A stretch of 64,000 nucleotides of DNA, taken from positions 1,364,001-1,428,000 of the forward strand of contig NZ_CP089593.1 in the NCBI RefSeq assembly GCF_021249405.1. Reading direction: 5' to 3'. The position numbers were made by a program, and so were the translations under genes. The notes under the pieces are model-generated. The model saw only the letters and a program-made list of their open reading frames with translations. It did not search any database and was not told the DNA's origin. The stretch comes from Halobacterium zhouii. GTDB lineage: Archaea; Halobacteriota; Halobacteria; Halobacteriales; Halobacteriaceae. Shown here in pieces: positions 59,000-64,000 of this stretch; position 1 is the first letter of the stretch, and the number at the start of each line of letters is the position of its first letter.

Positions 59000-60070
59000 A
59001 TGGACGTTCGAACTGGCCTGTCCTACGGGGACGTGCTCCTGGTCCCGCAACGCTCCGGCGTCGACAGTCGCAGCGACGTCGACCTCTCGACGCCGCTCAC
59101 CGGCGACGTGGAACTCGACAACCCGCTGCTCTCCGCGCCGATGGATTCGGTCACCGAGTCCGAGACCGCCATCGCGCTCTCGGCGGCCGGCGGCCTGGGC
59201 ACCATCCACCGGTTCCTCGACATCGACGAGCAGGCCAGCGAGGTCGCCGCAGTCGCGGAGGCAGGTGAACGAGTCGGCGCCGCCGTCGGCATCAACGAGG
59301 ACTTCCTCGAGCGCACCGAGGCCGTCGTCGAGGCGGGCGCGGACGTCGTGATGGTGGACGTCGCGCACGGCCACATGGAGTCGTGTCTCGACGCCGTCGA
59401 CGCCATCGGCTCGGCGTTCCCGGACGTCCCGCTGGTCACCGGAAACGTCGCCACGCCCGAGGGCGTCCGCGACCTCTACGCCGCGGGCGCGGACACCGTG
59501 AAGGTCGGCATCGGCCCTGGCAGCCACTGCACCACGCGGAAGGTCGCGGGCGCGGGCGTCCCGCAGCTCACCGCCGTAGACGACTGTTCGGACGCCGCTG
59601 AGGACCTCGGCATCCCGGTTATCGCGGACGGCGGCATCCGCTCGTCGGGCGACGCCGCGAAGGCGCTGATGGCGGGCGCGGACACCGTGATGATGGGGTC
59701 GTTCTTCGCGGGCACGGACGAAGCGCCGGGCCGCGTCGTGACGGTGGACGGCGCGCGCTACAAGGAGTCCCGCGGCATGGCCTCGACGGACGCGAACGAC
59801 GACCGAACGGACAAGGATATCGAGATCTCGGCCGACGAGGGCGTCGCCGGCCTCAGCGAGTACCGCGGGCCGCTCGCGGACGCCGTTTCGGAGTTCCTCG
59901 CTGGCGTTCGTTCGGGCGTGAGTTACTGCGGCGGGCACACGATTCCGGAGGCCCGCGAGAACGCCGAGTTCGTGCAGGTCGCCGCGAGCGCCGCCGAACG
60001 CGAGGGCGCCCACGGCATCGTGAGCGTCGCAGAGCGCGTCCAGCAGGACGGCGCGAGTGCGGACGACTGA
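59000..60070 (+). CDS. IMP dehydrogenase/GMP reductase family protein lacking CBS domains
   Basis: 356-aa TIM-barrel oxidoreductase of purine nucleotide interconversion. Active-site loop [14 protein letters not shown] has the catalytic cysteine C177; [12 protein letters not shown] and [18 protein letters not shown] are the other family marks, with [10 protein letters not shown] in the flap. The CBS pair usual in IMPDH is missing: the barrel is continuous, as in GMP reductase or short IMPDH forms. So GMP reductase is possible and the exact reaction is not settled. ATG at 59000. Confidence 0.88.
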   Translation: MDVRTGLSYGDVLLVPQRSGVDSRSDVDLSTPLTGDVELDNPLLSAPMDSVTESETAIALSAAGGLGTIHRFLDIDEQASEVAAVAEAGERVGAAVGINEDFLERTEAVVEAGADVVMVDVAHGHMESCLDAVDAIGSAFPDVPLVTGNVATPEGVRDLYAAGADTVKVGIGPGSHCTTRKVAGAGVPQLTAVDDCSDAAEDLGIPVIADGGIRSSGDAAKALMAGADTVMMGSFFAGTDEAPGRVVTVDGARYKESRGMASTDANDDRTDKDIEISADEGVAGLSEYRGPLADAVSEFLAGVRSGVSYCGGHTIPEARENAEFVQVAASAAEREGAHGIVSVAERVQQDGASADD

Positions 60071-60096
60071 CCTGGAGAAGACAGTTCTACTCGGCG

Positions 60097-61380
60097 CTAC
60101 GCGTCCACGTTCGCGCCGAGGTCGTACAGCACGTCGAAGAACTTCGGGAACGAGACGTCGACGTGTTCTGCACCCTCGATGGTTGTGTCATCGTCGGCGA
60201 CGAGGCCGGCGACTGCGAGCGCCATCACGAGACGGTGGTCGCCGCGGCCGTCGACGCGCGCGCCGACGAGATCGCTTTGCTCGCCGCGCACGACGAGTTC
60301 GTTCTGGTGCTCCTCGACGTCCGCGCCGAGCGCGTCGAGGGCCTCGGCCATCGCGCTCACGCGGTCCGTCTCCTTGTAGCGCACGTGCTCGGCGTTCGTG
60401 ATCCGGGTGGTGCCGTCGGCCGCCGCGCCGAGCACTGCGAGCGTCGGCAGCAGGTCGGGGGTGTCCGAGACGTCGACCTCGACGCCGTCCAGGTTCGACT
60501 GCTGGACGATGACGATGCCATCCCGCTCGCGCCACTCGACGTCCGCGCCCATCCGCCGGAGTACGTCCACGATGCTGGTGTCGCCCTGCGCGCTCGGGTA
60601 CGCGCCCTCCACGACAACCTCCTCGTCGGCGGCGAGCGCGCCCGCCGCGAGCAGATACGAGACCGAAGAGAAGTCGCCGGGGACGGTGTACTCGCCCTCG
60701 CGTGGCTCATAGGACTGGTCCCCGGGAACGCGATAGCCGTCGCGGCGTTTCTCGGCGTCCACGCCGAACGCCTCGAGCACGTCGAGCGTGATGTCGACGT
60801 ACGGCGCGGACTTCAACTCGGTCGTGAGTTCGATGCCGACGCCGTTGTCGGTGACCGCGCCCGCCATCAACAGCGACGAGACGAACTGTGAGGAGACGTC
60901 CCCCGGCATCGCGACAGTGCCACCCTCGATGGGGCCGTCCACGACGAGGGGCGCCTGGCCGTTGCACCGCGTCGAGCGCGCGCTCCCGCCGAGTTCCTCG
61001 ATGGCAGCGAGCAGCGGACCCTGCGGCCGGGAACGAAGCGACGAATCGCCCGTGAGAACGGTCGTGCCGTCCGCGAGCGCCGCGGTCCCCGTCACGAGTC
61101 GCATCGTCGTGCCGGAGTTCCCACAGTCGAGGACGTCCGCGGGCACGGCGGGCCTGCCGCCGAACCCGGTCACCTCCCAGTGGTCGTCGATGCGTTCGGC
61201 GTCCCCGCCGAGTGCGTCCACGGCGGCGGCGGTCGCCTTCGTGTCCGCGCTCACGAGCGGCGAGCGCACCAGCGCGCCGTCGGCGTACCCCGCCGCGAGT
61301 ATCGCGCGGTGAGTGTAACTCTTCGAGGGTGGGGCGCGCGCCGTCCCTCGAACGCGCGAGTTACTGACTGTGACTTCCAT
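60097..61380 (-). CDS. aroA: 3-phosphoshikimate 1-carboxyvinyltransferase (EPSP synthase)
   Basis: 427-aa shikimate-pathway enzyme. [14 protein letters not shown] (17-30) with the substrate lysine K20, the [12 protein letters not shown] signature (84-94), and [13 protein letters not shown] near the C-terminus are intact. Start ATG at 61380; an upstream in-frame codon at 61500 is rejected because the extension is not homologous and overlaps the divergent peptidase promoter. Works just before AroC, encoded 1.3 kb away. Confidence 0.96.
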   Translation of the reverse strand: MEVTVSNSRVRGTARAPPSKSYTHRAILAAGYADGALVRSPLVSADTKATAAAVDALGGDAERIDDHWEVTGFGGRPAVPADVLDCGNSGTTMRLVTGTAALADGTTVLTGDSSLRSRPQGPLLAAIEELGGSARSTRCNGQAPLVVDGPIEGGTVAMPGDVSSQFVSSLLMAGAVTDNGVGIELTTELKSAPYVDITLDVLEAFGVDAEKRRDGYRVPGDQSYEPREGEYTVPGDFSSVSYLLAAGALAADEEVVVEGAYPSAQGDTSIVDVLRRMGADVEWRERDGIVIVQQSNLDGVEVDVSDTPDLLPTLAVLGAAADGTTRITNAEHVRYKETDRVSAMAEALDALGADVEEHQNELVVRGEQSDLVGARVDGRGDHRLVMALAVAGLVADDDTTIEGAEHVDVSFPKFFDVLYDLGANVDA

Positions 61381-61508
61381 GCGTGGCCCGACAACGGGAA
61401 CCCGCCTAAGCGTTCTGGGTGCGGCGAATCGCGCACCCAGTTCGGGTTTTCCGGAACGCAGGACGGGGGAACGGTACTGTTTTCGGGCGCGCTCCCCCAT
61501 CGACCGGC

Positions 61509-62681
61509 ATGGATCCCGACCTCTCGGAACTCGACGACTTCCTCGCCGACGGCGGGTTCGACGGCTACTTCCTGCACGCGGACGGCGACAACTCGAACCA
61601 GCACTACCTCTCCGGGTTCGACGCTCCGGACCCGTTCCTCACGCTGTACACGCCCGACACGACGGCGATGCTCCTCTCGCCCCTGGAGTACGGCCGCGCG
61701 AAAGAGGAGGCACGCGCGGACGAGTTCCGGCGCGCGACGGACTACGACGTCGCCGAGAAGCGCGAGGAGTACGGGTCGAAGGAGGCGATCAAGCACGTTC
61801 ACGCCGAGTTCTTCCGGGAGTTCGGCGTCGAGTCCGCGGCCACCAACCCGGACTGCCCGCTTTCGACCGCCGACGGCCTGCGGGAGACCGGAATCGAGGT
61901 ATCCGTCGACCGCGATGAGGTCATCCCGCAGATCCGCGCGGTCAAGACCGACGAGGAGCTCGCACACGTTCACGACGCCCAGAAAGCCAACGAGGCCGCG
62001 ATGCGGGCCGCCGAGGACCTGCTCCGCGCCGCCGACGCGGAGGACGGCGAACTCGTCTACGAGGGCGACCCGCTCACGAGCGAGGCCGTCCGCCAAGAGA
62101 TCGAGACCACGCTCCTGGCCCACAGCTGTGCGCTCGACGAGACCATCGTCGCGGGCGGCGAACAGGCCGCCGGACCGCACAACCGCGGCAGCGGCCCGCT
62201 TCCCGCTGACTCTCCCATCGTCGTGGACATCTTCCCGCAAAACAAGGACTCGAAGTACCACGCCGACATGACGCGGACGTTCGTCCACGGCGACGCGAGC
62301 GACGAAGCCCAGGCGTTCTACGACGTCACCGCCGAGGCGAAGGCCGCCGCACTCGACGCCGTCGAACCCGGCGCGACCGGCGAGGAAGTCCACGACGCGG
62401 TCTGCGACGTGTACGAGGACGCCGGCTATTCGACGCTGCGCTCGGACCCGGAGGCCGAGACGGGGTTCATCCACTCCACGGGCCACGGCGTCGGCCTCGA
62501 CGTCCACGAACTGCCGAACATCGCTCCGCGCGGCGAGGAACTCGAACCGGGTCACGTCATCACCATCGAACCCGGTCTCTACGACCCCGACGTGGGCGGT
62601 GTCCGTATCGAGGACCTGGTCGTCGTCACCGAGGACGGCTACGAGAACTACACCGACTACGCAGAAGCGTTCGAACTCTGA
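61509..62681 (+). CDS. M24 family metallopeptidase (Xaa-Pro aminopeptidase-like)
   Basis: 390-aa peptidase. N-terminal creatinase-like domain (about 1-150), then the pita-bread catalytic domain with metal ligands in [20 protein letters not shown] (two aspartates; about 239-258), [13 protein letters not shown] (histidine), [11 protein letters not shown] and [11 protein letters not shown] (glutamates). All ligand positions are occupied. Likely cleaves N-terminal residues preceding proline. ATG at 61509, divergent from aroA. Confidence 0.92.
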   Translation: MDPDLSELDDFLADGGFDGYFLHADGDNSNQHYLSGFDAPDPFLTLYTPDTTAMLLSPLEYGRAKEEARADEFRRATDYDVAEKREEYGSKEAIKHVHAEFFREFGVESAATNPDCPLSTADGLRETGIEVSVDRDEVIPQIRAVKTDEELAHVHDAQKANEAAMRAAEDLLRAADAEDGELVYEGDPLTSEAVRQEIETTLLAHSCALDETIVAGGEQAAGPHNRGSGPLPADSPIVVDIFPQNKDSKYHADMTRTFVHGDASDEAQAFYDVTAEAKAAALDAVEPGATGEEVHDAVCDVYEDAGYSTLRSDPEAETGFIHSTGHGVGLDVHELPNIAPRGEELEPGHVITIEPGLYDPDVGGVRIEDLVVVTEDGYENYTDYAEAFEL

Positions 62682-62739
62682 GTCGTCTGAATCGTCTTCC
62701 AGTTAGCAGGCGGTTCTCCGTCAGCGGGCCGTCCCCCTG

Positions 62740-63327
62740 TCAGCGAGTCGACGCTGACGCCTCGTCCTCCCCCAGGTCGTGGAGCACGGCGAGGAAGTCC
62801 TGTTCGTCCAGTTCCGAGACGAGCGCGTCGAGGGTCTCGCGGCGCTCCTCGATCTCGTCACAGGCGCGCTCGTAGCGCTCGTCGCCCGCGAGTTCCGACT
62901 CCGACTTGACGGTCTCGAGCGTGGCGCACCGCGACGCCAGCGAGAAGTACTTCTGGACCTCGTCGCTGTACAGCGAGCGCGCGAGCAGTCGCTCCACGAG
63001 GTCCTCGAGTTCCTCGCGCTCGACCGGTTTGACGACGTACGCGTCGAAGCCCAGTTCCAGCACGTCGAAGTCCGGGTCGACGGCGGTCACCATCGCCACC
63101 CGGCAGTCATAATCCTCCTCGCGGATGGATTCGAGCACCTCGTCGCCCGTTCCCTCCGGGAGTCGGCGGTCGAGCAGCACAACGTCGACATCGTCGTCGA
63201 GGCGGTCGAGCGCGCCCGCGACGTCGTACGCCGTCCGCACGTCGTACGCCGACGCGAGCCATGTCGTGAAGAGGTCCGCGAGTTCACGCTCGTCCTCGAC
63301 GACGAGCACGGTCGCCGTCTCCGTCAT
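62740..63327 (-). CDS. HalX-domain response regulator
   Basis: 195-aa receiver protein. Phosphoacceptor D53 in VVLLDRRLPEG, acidic pocket E11/D12 and the lysine in YVVKPVEREEL are present. Residues about 120-195 form the helical haloarchaeal HalX output domain (YFSLASRCATLETVKSESEL). It has no DNA-binding HTH; HalX proteins are widespread haloarchaeal signalling outputs of unclear target. The partner kinase is not adjacent. Confidence 0.9.
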   Translation of the reverse strand: MTETATVLVVEDERELADLFTTWLASAYDVRTAYDVAGALDRLDDDVDVVLLDRRLPEGTGDEVLESIREEDYDCRVAMVTAVDPDFDVLELGFDAYVVKPVEREELEDLVERLLARSLYSDEVQKYFSLASRCATLETVKSESELAGDERYERACDEIEERRETLDALVSELDEQDFLAVLHDLGEDEASASTR

Positions 63328-63467
63328 CTCACATCCACCACGTTACCCGGAGTGTATAGTTCTTTCCCGAGGCGTTCAACCGGTAATCGAGTCATTCGAA
63401 TGTGAGTTCCCCGAATGCGAGTCCCCGAACGAACTCCTTTTGGCCGGTCGGCGGCTAACCGAACACA

Positions 63468-64000
63468 ATGGACGTACTCGTCGTCGGCGCGGGCGCCGTC
63501 GGGCGGTGGTTCGGCGGCCTCGCGGACGCGCCCGTGGCGTTCGCGGACGCCGACCCGGAACGCGCCGAGGCCGCGGCGGACGTGCTCGACTCACGGTCAC
63601 GGGCGGTCGCACTCGACACCGATGACTCGTTCGGCCTCGTCGCCGTCACCGTGCCGATGGACGCCGCCGCCGACGCCGTACAGCGGCACGCGCCGAAGGC
63701 CCAGCAGGCCGTCGTCGACTTCACGGGGACGATGGAGCGCCCGCTGCGCGCGATGGCGGAGGCGGCGCCGGCCCGCGAGCGCGTGAGTTTCCACCCGCTG
63801 TTCGCGCCCGAGAACGCACCTGGTCGCATCGCGGTCGCAGAGAGCGCGCCCGGTCCGGCGACGGACCGCGTGCGGGAGTGGCTGGAGGCTGCCGGGAACG
63901 ACCTCGTGGACGTGGACGCCGCCGAGCACGACGACGCGATGGCGACGGTCCAGGGGCGCGCGCACGCCGCGGTGCTTTCGTTCGCGCTCGCCGCTGACGA
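63468..64000 (+). CDS. Prephenate/arogenate dehydrogenase-like protein (3' truncated by window edge)
   Basis: The first 177 residues are visible. N-terminal NAD(P)-binding VLVVGAGAVGRWFGGLA with GxGxxG, then VPMDAAADAVQRHAPKAQQA and VVDFTGTMERPLRAMAE, and SFHPLFAPENAPGRIAV, a pattern typical of archaeal TyrA-like dehydrogenases. Located beside aroA and aroC, so a role in tyrosine synthesis fits. The C-terminal part lies outside the window. Confidence 0.8.
   Translation, partial: MDVLVVGAGAVGRWFGGLADAPVAFADADPERAEAAADVLDSRSRAVALDTDDSFGLVAVTVPMDAAADAVQRHAPKAQQAVVDFTGTMERPLRAMAEAAPARERVSFHPLFAPENAPGRIAVAESAPGPATDRVREWLEAAGNDLVDVDAAEHDDAMATVQGRAHAAVLSFALAAD

Overview
This 64 kb window is chromosomal DNA of an extremely halophilic archaeon (class Halobacteria). 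The base composition is very GC-rich. The predicted proteins are strongly acidic, many genes start leaderless 22-35 nt downstream of a TATA-like box, and archaeal hallmark genes are present: RNase P proteins Rpp30 and Pop5, proteasome alpha, SBDS, aIF2-beta, archaeal-type methionine adenosyltransferase, and a HalX response regulator. The genus cannot be fixed from the sequence alone. Almost all genes look intact and no insertion sequence, integrase or CRISPR array is visible. The left edge cuts livM and the right edge cuts a tyrA-like gene.

Layout. 1-2.5 kb: branched-chain amino-acid ABC permease overlapping a KAS III-like enzyme, then a small unknown. 2.5-3.4 kb: gene-free stretch with tRNA-Glu(UUC), a duplicated 3' tRNA-Glu fragment and a second T-arm-like sequence, read as an old integration scar. 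3.5-10 kb: fused 3-hydroxyacyl-CoA dehydrogenase/enoyl-CoA hydratase, AlkA-type glycosylase, a DUF457 membrane protein, and a divergent pair made of a RimK-like ATP-grasp/retropepsin fusion and an AspA/AstE-like deacylase. 10-13.6 kb: succinate dehydrogenase operon sdhCDBA. 13.7-25.4 kb: XapX, ferritin-like protein, purD, YyaL-like protein, thioredoxin-like protein, ABC exporter pair, cysteine synthase-like enzyme, thiI with a small partner, and methionine adenosyltransferase. 25.4-30.6 kb: CyaB-like protein, SlyD-like FKBP with a GGM-rich segment, and a minus-strand run of RAD55-like, MinD-like, small membrane protein and lipase maturation factor-like genes. 30.9-32.5 kb: pyrB-pyrI and a tiny membrane protein.

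33.6-36.8 kb holds a tight three-gene cassette: a divergent RecA/RAD55-like protein, a short coiled-coil protein, and a family B DNA polymerase with degenerate proofreading motifs and an altered motif C. It resembles the archaeal PolB2-type cassettes proposed to work in lesion bypass, and is the most interesting system in the window. 37.4-43.5 kb is a version of the archaeal exosome/proteasome neighbourhood (COG1325 protein, Rpp30, methyltransferase, Pop5, PsmA, SBDS) with a BNR-repeat protein inserted. 43.5-48.7 kb: FUN14, HflX, MoaC, NAD(P)HX repair enzyme, acylphosphatase and an OGG-type glycosylase.

48.9-57.6 kb is a mixed stretch of small haloarchaeal families. It includes a lamin-tail-domain protein with a lysine/serine linker and a paralogue of its N-terminal domain, UPF0212, UPF0058, aIF2-beta, a phosphoribosyltransferase, a winged-helix/membrane-protein pair, DUF357, uracil-DNA glycosylase and a Tat-type lipoprotein. 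57.7-64 kb carries aromatic amino-acid genes (aroC, aroA, tyrA-like) interleaved with an IMPDH/GMP reductase-family enzyme, an M24 peptidase and a HalX response regulator.
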